A stretch of 57,170 nt of DNA from Clostridiales bacterium PH28_bin88 (GCA_000987045.1 LAKY01000019.1:1-57170), one strand, 5' to 3'. Positions 35,916 to 45,044 are shown, counted from the stretch's first letter. The notes: a model not told the origin generated them from the letters alone. Translations and numbers: made by a program.

Positions 35916-35957
35916 AAATTCTCCCTTATACAGCCCGTTGGAGAGGGGCGGTGAATT

Positions 35958-36464
35958 ATGAAAAAGTTTTATGAGTATATCTGCAAGGCAGAGGTATATG
36001 TTGCTAAGGGTTCATTAACAATCCTGACGGTATTGGTGTTTCTCTCTGCTGTAGCGAGGTCTCTCCATTATCCCATTGTCTGGGCGATGGATGCTGCGAC
36101 CTTCCTTTTTGCCTGGTGTGTTTTTCTTAGCGCCGATATGGCGATGCGAAACGACAAACTGGTGACCATCGACGTACTTACCAGCAGGCTATCGAAAAAA
36201 GCCCGGTTTTACCTCAAATTGTTTAACCATTTGATTATCATCCTGTTTTTGGCGTTTCTGATACGATTCGGCCTATCGCTTGCCTACACTTCCAGGTTTG
36301 TAGCTTTTCAGGGTATCCCCGGATTTAGCTATACATGGGTTGCACTGAGTGTGCCGGTAGGGTGTACGCTGATGTTGATAACTACTATCCTAAAAATAAG
36401 AGAACATCTCAGAAGAGGATATGAGCTTGAGCGAAATATTGATGTCGGCAAAGAGTTTCTATAA
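35958..36464 (+). CDS. TRAP transporter small membrane subunit (DctQ family)
   Basis: A 168-residue protein with four membrane helices and the DctQ layout (an N-terminal helix, then WAMDAATFLFAWCVFLSADMAMRND). It forms the small permease subunit that joins the large subunit. GAGAGGGG lies upstream of the ATG. It is followed by the large subunit gene after about 38 bases. The neighbouring genes make this an intact P-Q-M TRAP system. Confidence 0.85.
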   Translation: MKKFYEYICKAEVYVAKGSLTILTVLVFLSAVARSLHYPIVWAMDAATFLFAWCVFLSADMAMRNDKLVTIDVLTSRLSKKARFYLKLFNHLIIILFLAFLIRFGLSLAYTSRFVAFQGIPGFSYTWVALSVPVGCTLMLITTILKIREHLRRGYELERNIDVGKEFL

Positions 36465-36502
36465 TGGTCTAATCGTTGCCATTATCGGCAAGGAGGATTA
36501 AC

Positions 36503-37786
36503 ATGATTTTGGTTTTCAGTCTATTTTTCTTATTAATGTTGCTGGGCATGCCTGTAGCCTTTGCCATAGGCATATCGGGGGCTGTTTTTTTTCTGCAGCA
36601 GCAGACACTACCCTATAGCATTCCAGTACAGCTTGTTCTTACACAGACCCAGAGTTTTGTCCTTCTTGCGATCCCGTTATTTGTGTTTGCGGGCAACCTT
36701 CTAAACGAAACGGGAATAACCTATCGACTGATGCGGCTCTCGTCTGTGCTCGCAGGTCATTTGCGCGCCGGATTGGCACAGGTCACGGTAGTATTATCCG
36801 CCATGATGGGTGGAATTTCGGGTTCGGCCATTGCCGATGCCTCCATGCAAGGGCGCGTATTGGGGCCAGGAATGCTTCAAAGAGGATATTCTAAGGGTTT
36901 CTCGGCAGGTATTATCGGCGCCAGCTCGCTGATTGTTACGATGATCCCTCCTGGCATTGGTCTGGTATTATACGGCAGTATCGGCGAGGTTTCCATCGGG
37001 CGACTGTTTGCGGCGGGTATAGTGCCTGGTCTGTTATTAACCGCCTTTATGATGGTTGGGGTAGCGTTTACCGCAAGAAAAAAAGGATACCTTCCTGAAA
37101 GGGAGGGACGGGCGTCCGTAAAAGAGATAATGAAGACTTCCGCGGATTGTATCTGGGCCTTTCTTTTTCCCGTTTTATTGATAGTAGGATTAAGGTTTGG
37201 GCTGTTCACCCCTTCCGAGGCCGGGGCTTTCGCGGTAGTTTATGCGATAATCATCGGCACCCTTGTTTACAAAGAATTCACCTGGAAAAAGTTTGTCAAA
37301 AGCCTTGAGTCCACGGTACTCGACATTGGTATGATTATGCTATTAATCTCCCTGTCGGCGATTTTCAGTTATGGTATCACATGGGAGAGGTTACCCCAGG
37401 CATTGGCCCAATTCCTGTTAGGAATATCTTCTGTTCCCTGGGTGATAATGCTCATCATAATCGCATTTCTGCTCTTTGCAGGTATGTTCATGGACTCAAC
37501 AGTCCTGATACTGTTGCTTACCTCAATACTCATTCCTGTCGCAAAGGCAATAGGTATTGATTTGGTGCATTTCGGGATTATTATGGTTCTTACACTCACC
37601 ATAGGGTTGTTGACCCCGCCGGTAGGGATGGTAATGTATGTCGTTTGTTCTATTTTTAAATGTTCCATCTGGGAGTATTTCAGAGAGTCCTGGCAGTTTA
37701 TCATGATAACAGCGATAGTAGTGCTCCTAATTATCTTTATACCGGATGTGGTACTGTTCCTTCCCAACCTGATATTCGGCAAGTGA
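36503..37786 (+). CDS. TRAP transporter large permease (DctM family)
   Basis: A 427-residue membrane protein of about 12 helices with the DctM signature GGISGSAIADASMQGRVLGP and the later FAGMFMDSTVLILLLTSIL and GLLTPPVGMVMYVV segments. It performs sodium-coupled uptake together with DctP and DctQ. The ATG at 36503 has AAGGAGGA upstream; the ATG at 36476 lacks a ribosome site. It closes the TRAP set and is followed by an SDR gene. Confidence 0.88.
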   Translation: MILVFSLFFLLMLLGMPVAFAIGISGAVFFLQQQTLPYSIPVQLVLTQTQSFVLLAIPLFVFAGNLLNETGITYRLMRLSSVLAGHLRAGLAQVTVVLSAMMGGISGSAIADASMQGRVLGPGMLQRGYSKGFSAGIIGASSLIVTMIPPGIGLVLYGSIGEVSIGRLFAAGIVPGLLLTAFMMVGVAFTARKKGYLPEREGRASVKEIMKTSADCIWAFLFPVLLIVGLRFGLFTPSEAGAFAVVYAIIIGTLVYKEFTWKKFVKSLESTVLDIGMIMLLISLSAIFSYGITWERLPQALAQFLLGISSVPWVIMLIIIAFLLFAGMFMDSTVLILLLTSILIPVAKAIGIDLVHFGIIMVLTLTIGLLTPPVGMVMYVVCSIFKCSIWEYFRESWQFIMITAIVVLLIIFIPDVVLFLPNLIFGK

Positions 37787-37813
37787 CATCATAATCTTAT
37801 GAGGAGGGGTAGT

Positions 37814-38572
37814 ATGGATTTTTCTAATAAGTCTGTACTGGTCACCGGTGCAGGAGCGGGAATAGGTCGCAAAACTGCCATTATGCTCGCGGAAAAGGGA
37901 GCAAAAGTGGCAGTCAATTCTCTCACATCTAAAAATGGAGAAGAAACCCTGAAAATGGTCAGGAACGCAGGCGCAGCTGGCATTTACATACAAGGGGATG
38001 TCTCCATTGCGGCGGATGCTGAAAGAATGGTAATAGAAACTGTAAAAGCCTTCGGCAAAATTGACGTATTAATTAATAACGCTGGGACTGTTCTACCAGG
38101 TAGAGTTGACAACATGTCGGAGGAAGACTTTGACAAAACGATGCAGGTAAATGTGAAAGGCTCATTTTTGGTATCCAAGTACGCGGTCTTGGAAATGAAA
38201 AAGTGGGGTGGCGGCGTCATTGTATTTGTTGCTTCCGTAGCTGCCTTAAAAGGTATAACGGACAGAAGTGCATATTCCGCTTCAAAGGGTGCTCTAGTAT
38301 CCCTTACCAGGGCCATGGCTGCCGACTACATGAAAGAAAATATCAGAGTGAACTGCGTGTGTCCGGGAACCACTTATACACCGTCGCTGGAGGCAAGGAT
38401 CCAGGCCTTTCCTGACCCTGAAGCAGCCAGGATTGAATTCATCAACAGGCAGCCTATGGGTCGTCTTGGAAAGGACGAAGAAATTGCCCATGCTATACTA
38501 TTTGCATGTTGTGATGAGGCCGCATTTATGAATGGAAGCATCATAACCATAGATGGGGGTGCCACGATATAA
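37814..38572 (+). CDS. SDR oxidoreductase (sugar-acid dehydrogenase-like)
   Basis: A 252-residue classical short-chain dehydrogenase with TGAGAGIGRKTA, NNAGTVLPG, Ser in VASVAALKG and the YSASKGALV active site. It resembles gluconate 5-dehydrogenase and 3-oxoacyl-ACP reductase groups; the operon favours a sugar-acid substrate. GAGGAGGGG lies just upstream of the ATG at 37814. It is the last gene of the AT-rich island. The region downstream has different composition. Confidence 0.8.
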   Translation: MDFSNKSVLVTGAGAGIGRKTAIMLAEKGAKVAVNSLTSKNGEETLKMVRNAGAAGIYIQGDVSIAADAERMVIETVKAFGKIDVLINNAGTVLPGRVDNMSEEDFDKTMQVNVKGSFLVSKYAVLEMKKWGGGVIVFVASVAALKGITDRSAYSASKGALVSLTRAMAADYMKENIRVNCVCPGTTYTPSLEARIQAFPDPEAARIEFINRQPMGRLGKDEEIAHAILFACCDEAAFMNGSIITIDGGATI

Positions 38573-38873
38573 GCTACTATCGGTAATGATCAAGATCGCA
38601 AAACGAAGAGGCCAACCCCCGGGCAGGCGTGGAAAGCCTTCTCATCAACCAGGACGGGGCAAGGACGGGCCGAGCAAGGACGGGGGACGGTTCCCCCAAG
38701 AACGGGGGAGCTACCGCAAGTATATGGCGGGAAAATTGTGGAACACGGAATGACAGGCGGTGTTCTGAAAAACCCGCTTCACCCGTATCACTGGCCAACT
38801 GGCAGAATAACATGGCTTCAACCATGAAGACTCACTACATCAACGGCACTGTTCCACAATAATGGTCCAATTG
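38573..38873. other. Non-coding stretch with G-rich hairpins
   Basis: No convincing gene is present. The segment at 38635-38715 has overlapping hairpins such as GGGGGA-CGG-TTCCCCC and CCCCC-AAGAA-CGGGGG within a run of GGACGGG-type repeats. It sits at the 3' border of the AT-rich island and may be the residue of a mobile element or intron. I could not identify it. Confidence 0.4.
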
Positions 38874-39428
38874 TTAATGGACTGGGTGGGGAATAATCTG
38901 TTCCCGGTAAGCCCGGTAAAAATCATAGGTGGGAGAAGGGCTGTATTTGAGCCCCTCCAGCTCAAAATACTCTATCACTCTTTTGGCTGTGGTGGGCTTG
39001 ATAAACACTTCCACACCGGGCCGGTAATATACAGGACAAATCGTTAACAGCGGCCATTTGGCCAGTTTATATTTGTGTAAAAGCCCGCACATCATTTCAA
39101 ACCCCGGTTCCTGGTCCCCGTGCAGGAATTCTTTAAGTCCAAGGGATAAAAGCTCCTTCTCATTATCGCTTAATGCTTTTACCAGATCCCTGAATTTGGG
39201 CTTTTAAAAAGGGGAAACCATCGAGGACTGGCTGATGACCCTGGCCATGGAGTCAGAAATCTTCCCCGGGTTTTCAAACTGATCAATGGCGAAGCTCTCC
39301 CAGGCCATTCTGTTCATTTTCTCCACTTTATGCTTTTTGGCAATTTCCAGCATTTCAGGATTGGCAAATCCACCGGGGTACTGCATGAAGAAAGTATTTT
39401 CGGCTTCTTTCAGCTTTGTTCTGTTCAT
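38874..39428 (-). pseudogene. Hypothetical gene interrupted by one in-frame stop
   Basis: Two open pieces read in the same frame. The first runs from 39428 (MNRTKLKEAENTFFMQYPGG) to SSMVSPF, then comes a TAA at 39206-39204. The second resumes at once with KPKFRDLVKALSDNEKELL and runs to YREQIIPHPVH. Together they would make a 184-residue protein with no domain I recognise. The single stop suggests recent inactivation or a sequencing error. The short spacing to the hairpin region is unremarkable. Confidence 0.6.
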
Positions 39429-39567
39429 ACAATAATCAACTCCATTTCATTTAGTCTAACTGGATACTGTCAGGATAGTTTGTCAGGCAACTATGGCAAA
39501 TGCTATTACTAATTTTCCACATTACAAGTATTTCTTCCTTGTGAAATGAAGGCTTCGGAGCCAAGTG

Positions 39568-40044
39568 CTACTTGCTCTCCCTATCACCTATCCAAAGAAT
39601 TGGGACTTCCTCCAGTGATTTGAGTTCCGGGTCACCGGTCAGCAGGGAAGCGTTTTTAAGCCGGGCAGTGGCTGCCGCAAAGGCATCAGCATAAGAGAGG
39701 GCATGCTTCATCTTGATAGCAGCGGCAGCCATAACTACCTCTTCTGTCGCTTCTACTAGATTTACCGGCCCGGACTTGATCGCTTCTATGACTTCTTTGG
39801 CTTCAGAAGCCCCCTGCCGGCGACCCAAAATATAGTAAACTTCCCCCAGGTTGACAAGGTTGAGAAATAGATGTGGGGGGGTGTCCAGTCCCGACAACAA
39901 GCCGGCGAGAGCGTGCTTTGCTTTTTCATTCCCTTCGGCCCATTCCAGCAGATTTTTCACTGCCGCTGCTGCAGGTTCGCCTTGAAGCCAGGCCAATACG
40001 GCCCAGGCATCCAGGGTAATGGCTGTACTTTTGTGTTCCTTCAC
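39568..40044 (-). CDS. PIN-domain ribonuclease toxin (VapC family)
   Basis: A 158-residue PIN-domain protein. The four acidic metal ligands are visible: Asp in ITLDAWAVLAWL, Glu in LGEVYYIL, Asp in SYADAFAAAT and Asp in LTGDPELKSL. VapC toxins cut specific RNAs. It overlaps the antitoxin gene by four bases and is co-transcribed from the promoter upstream of it. Confidence 0.83.
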   Translation of the reverse strand: MKEHKSTAITLDAWAVLAWLQGEPAAAAVKNLLEWAEGNEKAKHALAGLLSGLDTPPHLFLNLVNLGEVYYILGRRQGASEAKEVIEAIKSGPVNLVEATEEVVMAAAAIKMKHALSYADAFAAATARLKNASLLTGDPELKSLEEVPILWIGDRESK

Positions 40045-40280
40045 CTGGGATCCTCCCGTAACAAATCACGTTTATGCTCTTCCTCAATTTCTTTCAGAAG
40101 GTTCACACCGCGATATCGCCCGTACAGCCTTGCTCCCAGGTTTGGTTTAGCTGGCTCAATTACAATACTCCTGCCTTCCAACCGCACGTTCAATTTGTTC
40201 CCGGGCTTCAATCGCAGGGCTTCCCGTATTTCCTTAGGGATCACTACCTGCCCTTTTGTGGATAAGGAAGTTACAGACAT
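40041..40280 (-). CDS. AbrB/MazE-type antitoxin (VapB)
   Basis: A 79-residue protein with the swapped-hairpin DNA-binding domain LSTKGQVVIPKEIREALRL near the N-terminus, and a charged C-terminal tail (EIEEEHKRDLL) that would bind the toxin. The ATG at 40280 has AAAGGGGG upstream; the extension to 40349 is not supported. It represses its own operon by family. Confidence 0.82.
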   Translation of the reverse strand: MSVTSLSTKGQVVIPKEIREALRLKPGNKLNVRLEGRSIVIEPAKPNLGARLYGRYRGVNLLKEIEEEHKRDLLREDPR

Positions 40281-40303
40281 TGTAAAACCCCCTTTCTTAC
40301 CAT

Positions 40304-40333
40304 AGTGTAAGACTTGAGCGGCTGTCATGTCAA
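40304..40333 (-). promoter_or_regulatory. Promoter of the VapBC pair
   Basis: On the minus strand TTGACA (40333-40328) and TACACT (40309-40304) are 18 bases apart, just upstream of the antitoxin gene. Confidence 0.5.
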
Positions 40334-41409
40334 GTGCCAGCTTGATCAATATTTATCGTTTCGAAAAGCAGGCGCTTTGCTTCCCTGGCCGCCCATCGCG
40401 TTTCATGAGCAACCAGGGCTACTTCCATTAAGGCATGAAGGTAAAAATGCCCTGAAAACTTGTGCTGCCATTTTTCAATTATTGTATTGAGTTCGATCCA
40501 GAAGTCGTCCCGTATCTCCTCCGGCTCAACAGGCTCCCTGTATATATAGCTGCGCCTGAGTTTATCGTTTAAGTCATGGACGGTTTTGGAGACCTTTAGT
40601 AACATCGATTGAATTTGTTGGTATTCTTCAGAGAGCGGAAGGTTTCCAGCCTTTTTTCTTCTGTCAATTCTGGCAGGTATGATTTGACGAATGTTTTCTG
40701 CGCGTTCCATGAGGCCTACAGAGTAGTCGGTTAAGTGCTTTAAAAACAGATAGTAAGTATCATCGCCTCTTGGTGCGAACCGCAAATATCCCTTGTAGTT
40801 GATTTCGTCATGATAGTATTGCAGCAGTTCCTTGGTTTTATTTGCTAACGGGTCCAGGACTGTGTACCTTTCAGGGGTTTTTAAGGTAATGAATTCCGTG
40901 ACCGCTTTCTCGAACTCCGATACAGCAGCCTGATGAAGTTCTTGCAGAGTGTCTAACAGGCGGTTTTTGTATTTGGGAGGAGCTAAGAGAGAGTTGATAG
41001 TTAATGCCACTCCCAATCCAATAAATATCCCTGTAGAACGGTTAATCGCATGGGCAAGGAAACCCGCTTCCGACGAATCAAGGATAAAGATGGCAGCCAC
41101 AATGCCCATCAGCAAACTATTTTTCCAGTTAAGCTTGAGGCAGGTGAAAATGATGATTATGCTGCTGAGCCCCATCGTTAATGGGTTTCCGCCCAGTATA
41201 TATCCAATTGCCAATGCAATAATCACTGAGATGATATGGGTTGTTATTTGTTGAAAGGCATCCTTCCATGACTGAGCCACGGACGGTTTTAAATTTACCA
41301 CGGCTGTGATGGCCGCAAATACAGCAGGGCTTAAATGTAACGCTTTAGCCAAGTACATTGAAATGGTGACAGCCAAGCCCGTCTTAATGATGCGAGCGCC
41401 AACGTACAC
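40330..41409 (-). CDS. FUSC/aromatic-acid exporter family protein
   Basis: A 359-residue membrane protein. Six membrane helices fill the first 150 residues, with the family's AITAVVNLKPSVAQSWKDAFQQ block. A soluble helical C-terminal domain follows. Proteins of the ArAE type are thought to export aromatic acids or relieve osmotic stress. The GTG at 41409 has AGGAGGAA upstream. Its 3' end overlaps the promoter of the toxin-antitoxin pair. Confidence 0.75.
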   Translation of the reverse strand: MYVGARIIKTGLAVTISMYLAKALHLSPAVFAAITAVVNLKPSVAQSWKDAFQQITTHIISVIIALAIGYILGGNPLTMGLSSIIIIFTCLKLNWKNSLLMGIVAAIFILDSSEAGFLAHAINRSTGIFIGLGVALTINSLLAPPKYKNRLLDTLQELHQAAVSEFEKAVTEFITLKTPERYTVLDPLANKTKELLQYYHDEINYKGYLRFAPRGDDTYYLFLKHLTDYSVGLMERAENIRQIIPARIDRRKKAGNLPLSEEYQQIQSMLLKVSKTVHDLNDKLRRSYIYREPVEPEEIRDDFWIELNTIIEKWQHKFSGHFYLHALMEVALVAHETRWAAREAKRLLFETINIDQAGT

Positions 41410-41582
41410 TGCAAGTTCCTCCTAAGAAAACGCGGTTTTAATCTTAAGTTTATAGCAACGCCAAGTTTATAGCAACCCGCCCCTGAAAACCCACCCCCTT
41501 GCGGGTGGGATGAAAGGGGCGTCGCCCGTCAGGGCGACTAAATGAGATACCCAAACATTTGTTCCCATGATATAATTAAGCC

Positions 41583-41827
41583 ATGGAACGGAAAACAAAC
41601 CATTGCGTCTATAATCAATTACCATGTCGTGTTTTGCCCTAAGTACCGTCAATAAGGTAATACTGGGTAAAGTCGAGGAAGTGATTAAAAGCGGCATTCA
41701 GGAAGCCTGCGATATTAACGGGTATATCCTGATCCAGATCCAAACAATGCCGGATCACTTGCACATCTTTCTCTCAGCACCACCAACCGTTGCTCCCACC
41801 GAAATTGTAAAACGAAGAAACTATTAG
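41583..41827 (+). pseudogene. tnpA: tnpA (Y1 transposase) remnant
   Basis: The region reads HVVFCPKYR in one frame, then VILGKVEEVIKSGIQEACDI and MPDHLHIFLSAPPTVAPTEIV in another. The HLH of MPDHLHIF is the HUH metal motif of IS200-type transposases. The catalytic Tyr half is missing, and at least one frameshift is present. Confidence 0.75.
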
Positions 41828-42114
41828 CGGCCAAATACCGCCTACTGAACCGGATTGAAGCCCAAATAAGCCATACCGAACACGCCATTTCGCGGCTGGC
41901 GGTTAACTGGTGCCTGGAACACAACGTTAACATAGTCTACATTGGCAACCCCGAAGGCGTCCGGGAACAGGATTGCGGGCGGCGTCACAACCAGCGCGTG
42001 GGGCAGTGGGGCTTCGGTCGCCTGAGAGACCGTCTGGAATACATAAGGACTGATGAATTGCGAATGAGAGTCTTAATTGGTATGATTAAGGAGAGGTTGT
42101 CGGGTGCCAGCTGA
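41824..42114 (+). pseudogene. tnpB: tnpB (RNA-guided nuclease-like) remnant
   Basis: A 96-codon stretch reads ISRLAVNWCLEHNVNIVYIG, then NPEGVREQDCGRRHNQRVGQ and WGFGRLRDRLEY. This matches the RuvC-like central region of TnpB. The N-terminal half and the zinc-finger C-terminus are lost. Confidence 0.72.
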
Positions 42115-42189
42115 CCATCGAACGTCGAAATACATATCAGGCGTAGTGATACCGCAGGAAGGAAGAAGAGGGGAAAACCCCGGCCCGAA

Positions 42190-42558
42190 GTCGCGGCCTG
42201 CTATGGTCACCTGAGTGGGGTGGTTGCTGAGAAACTGTTTCAACGGCTCCTTGAATTGGGGTGGGTTGAGGCGGTATGGCATGACGGCGGCAGAACCAGC
42301 GATGAACGCATTACCCCGGCAGGATTGGAGGGTCTTGCTGGCTGGGGGGTTGATGTCGGTCTTTTGGCCGGGTCCGGCCGCAAGCCGGTAGCCGTTTGTT
42401 TGGAGCGGCAGATGCACGAACACGTGGGCGCACACCTGGGAGCACTGCTGCGCATTTGGCTGGAGCAGCAGGGGTGGATTGAGCGGGACGATGGCGATCT
42501 CCGCCTGACAGACGAGGGGCGGCGCGGCCTTAACGCGCTGGGGGTGAACCTGAACTAA
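42190..42558 (+). pseudogene. ArsR-type regulator lacking its DNA-binding domain
   Basis: The preserved piece begins with CYGHLSGVVAEKLFQRLLEL and ends LRLTDEGRRGLNALGVNLN. It is the C-terminal half of a class of ArsR-like regulators, with the repeated LxxLGW and RxLTxxG pattern. No winged-helix part precedes it, because the IS605 remnant abuts upstream. The 112-residue open frame from 42220 may still be translated. Regulation is no longer likely. Confidence 0.6.
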
Positions 42559-42564
42559 CGTGGA

Positions 42565-42592
42565 CCACCGGAATGTACTCGTATTCCGGTGG
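42565..42592 (+). terminator. Hairpin after the ArsR remnant
   Basis: CCACCGGAAT-GTACTCGT-ATTCCGGTGG is a perfect ten-pair stem followed by TTGTT. The rest of the 42559-42887 gap holds only the promoter at 42704-42732. Confidence 0.6.
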
Positions 42593-42703
42593 TTGTTACC
42601 TTCCTTGTCCCAGTTATGCTGGTGATGATAAGCCTTGCTGTCCTTTCCCGGGCAGAGTCGCGTGGGCGATTGATGATTTAGATTGATTCGCAGCAGGATT
42701 TAG

Positions 42704-42732
42704 TTGATAAGATATGGAATATTTTACATAAT
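42704..42732 (+). promoter_or_regulatory. Candidate promoter of the acylase gene
   Basis: TTGATA at 42704-42709 and CATAAT at 42727-42732 are 17 bases apart, about 155 bases upstream of the start. Confidence 0.4.
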
Positions 42733-42887
42733 GCTGTGGTCGGGCAACACTTCGTTTAGGTAGCTGGTTGCAGGTTTCACTTAGTTAGGTTGTGTCATGA
42801 CACTATCAATCGGTAATTAGCGATCTGGTTGCGAGGAGCTGTGGGGTAAGGGTAGCAGTGCTAATCGATTATTCAGGGGGAAAAGTG

Positions 42888-45044
42888 ATGAAAAACAAAG
42901 TTCAAATCTGGAGGAATGTACACGGCATTCCGCATGTCGAAGCGGACAATACAACGGATTTGTACTGGGGGCTTGGTTTTGCCCATGCGATTGATCGCGG
43001 AATGCAGATGCTGCTCATGCGTATCCTGGGCCAGGGAAGAGCTTCCGAACTTTTGGACTCCAGCGATACCATGTTGCAGATTGACACGTTTTTCCGCCGG
43101 ATGAACTGGTCAGGCGAAACAGGGCCGCAGATCGATGCCCTCACGCCTGACGTCAAGGAATTCGTTGAGTCTTACTGCAACGGGGTGAATACGGCATTCG
43201 CGAAAAAGTATCCATGGGAATTCAAGCTCCTCGGTTACAAACCGGAACCCTGGCGGGGCGAGGACAGTGTTGTGATTTCCCGCATGGTGGGTTATTTAAC
43301 CCTTGCTCAATCCCAGGCGGAGATGGAAAGACTTTTTGTGGAAATGGTCCAAGCCGGCATCGACCGGGAGAAACTTGAAGAACTCTTTCCGGGTATTCTG
43401 GGAGGGCTGGACATCGAACTTATCAAGAAAGTCAAACTTCAGGAACGCATGGTTCCCGACCATATCCTGTGGAACATTGCGATTCCCCGGATGATGGCCT
43501 CCAATAATTGGGTTGTGTCCGGCCGAAAAACAGCCTCCGGGAAGCCCATCCTGGCCAATGACCCGCACCTGGAGGTCAACAGGCTGCCGAATGTGTGGTA
43601 TGAAGTGTCTTTAGGAATGAAAGACCATTATGCTATCGGCGCTACGATGCCGGGCTTACCCGGTCTGCTGGTAGGACGAACACCCCACCTCGCCTGGGGA
43701 GCAACATACGCTTTCATGGATGCAATTGATTCATGGATTGAACACTGCAAGGACGGAAAGTATTATCGAGAAAATGGTCAGTGGGTTCCGTTTCATGCCA
43801 GGAAAGAAATAATTAAGCGTAAAAAGAAACCGCCTGTTGAAGCGACTTTCTATGAAAACGATCACGGTGTGCTGGACGGCGACCCGCACCAGGAGGGCTA
43901 TTACCTTGCCACGCGTTGGTCAGCCGCCAGATCAGGAGCGGTTTCCATCGGGCAAATTGTCAAAATGTTGGACGCCAGGACTGTTGAAGAGGGGATGAAC
44001 ATCCTGGGTCAACTGGAAACGGCTTTTAGCTGGGTGCTGGCGGACCAGCAAGGAAACATCGGTTTTCAGATGTCCGGCCTGATGCCTAAAAGGCGAGAGG
44101 GGATCAGCGGTTTCGTGCCTTTACCCGGCTGGCAAAAGGAAAATGATTGGGACGGTTTTATTAGTCACGAGGAACTCCCTCGCTCGTTGAATCCTGAAGA
44201 GGGATATTTTGTGACCGCAAATAATGACTTAAACGAATATGGCCAGGCCAAGCCCATCAACATGCCGATGGGACCCTATCGAGCCGATCGAATCAAGGAT
44301 CTTTTGGCACAGGGGAAAGCCTTCAGCGTATCCGACATCTGCAAAATACATTACGATGTTTATTCAACCCAGGCCGAGGCCTTTATGAAGATCCTAAAAC
44401 CGCTCCTGCCGGATACCGTTCAAGGAAGAATATTGAGGGAGTGGGACTTTTGTTACACACCAGAATCGCAGGGCGCGTTCCTGTTCGAAGAATTCTATCA
44501 TGCCCTGCACCAGGAAGTGTTTGGGAGAAACGGCTTCGGGGATGCTGTCACGGATTACCTCTCCAAAGAGACGGGAACATTTACTGATTTCTACTTCAAT
44601 TTCGACCGGATTTTACTCGCGGAGAAATCAGCGTGGTTCGGCGGCGCAAGCCGGGATGACCTGTACCGGCGCGCCGCGGCCCGGGCGCTTTCCGTCCCGC
44701 CTCGAACCTGGGGCGAAGTGCAAAGAGTCAGGTTGAGCAACATTTTATTGGGCGGAAAACTACCCGCGTTCATGGGATTTGACCGCGGCCCCATTACTGT
44801 TATCGGAGGCAGGGCGACAGTCCATCAGGGCCAGATTTACCGGAGCGCGAATCGAACAACCACATTCGTGCCTTCCTTCAGGATTGTCACGGATCTCGCG
44901 AAAGAGGAGTGTTATACCAACATAGCGGGAGGGCCGTCTGACCGGCGGTTTTCCAAGTGGTACTGTTCGGATTTAAATAACTGGATTTCAGGAAAGTACA
45001 AGGTGATTAAGCCAAGCGCCGCTCAATACAAACGCCGGTTCTAG
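42888..45044 (+). CDS. Penicillin-acylase-family Ntn hydrolase
   Basis: A 718-residue amidohydrolase that would be self-cleaved into two chains. The likely nucleophile Ser is in MASNNWVVSGRKTASGKPIL near residue 205, at the start of the beta chain. Upstream, VHGIPHVEADN and AHAIDRGMQM are typical of the alpha chain. The family cleaves acyl amides such as penicillins and acyl-homoserine lactones. No signal peptide is visible, so it may act in the cytoplasm, unusual for classical penicillin acylases. The ATG at 42888 has GGGGGAAAAG upstream. Confidence 0.8.
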   Translation: MKNKVQIWRNVHGIPHVEADNTTDLYWGLGFAHAIDRGMQMLLMRILGQGRASELLDSSDTMLQIDTFFRRMNWSGETGPQIDALTPDVKEFVESYCNGVNTAFAKKYPWEFKLLGYKPEPWRGEDSVVISRMVGYLTLAQSQAEMERLFVEMVQAGIDREKLEELFPGILGGLDIELIKKVKLQERMVPDHILWNIAIPRMMASNNWVVSGRKTASGKPILANDPHLEVNRLPNVWYEVSLGMKDHYAIGATMPGLPGLLVGRTPHLAWGATYAFMDAIDSWIEHCKDGKYYRENGQWVPFHARKEIIKRKKKPPVEATFYENDHGVLDGDPHQEGYYLATRWSAARSGAVSIGQIVKMLDARTVEEGMNILGQLETAFSWVLADQQGNIGFQMSGLMPKRREGISGFVPLPGWQKENDWDGFISHEELPRSLNPEEGYFVTANNDLNEYGQAKPINMPMGPYRADRIKDLLAQGKAFSVSDICKIHYDVYSTQAEAFMKILKPLLPDTVQGRILREWDFCYTPESQGAFLFEEFYHALHQEVFGRNGFGDAVTDYLSKETGTFTDFYFNFDRILLAEKSAWFGGASRDDLYRRAAARALSVPPRTWGEVQRVRLSNILLGGKLPAFMGFDRGPITVIGGRATVHQGQIYRSANRTTTFVPSFRIVTDLAKEECYTNIAGGPSDRRFSKWYCSDLNNWISGKYKVIKPSAAQYKRRF

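Larger units (their letters stand above)
41440..42115 (+). mobile_element. Decayed IS200/IS605-family element
   Basis: The left part contains strong hairpins (CCCACCC-CCTT-GCGGGTGGG at about 41489-41509 and GTCGCCC-GTCA-GGGCGAC at 41521-41538), as at IS605 ends. The direct repeat AAGTTTATAGCAAC precedes it. A frameshifted tnpA fragment and a tnpB fragment follow, with the remainder of both genes deleted between them. Confidence 0.7.
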
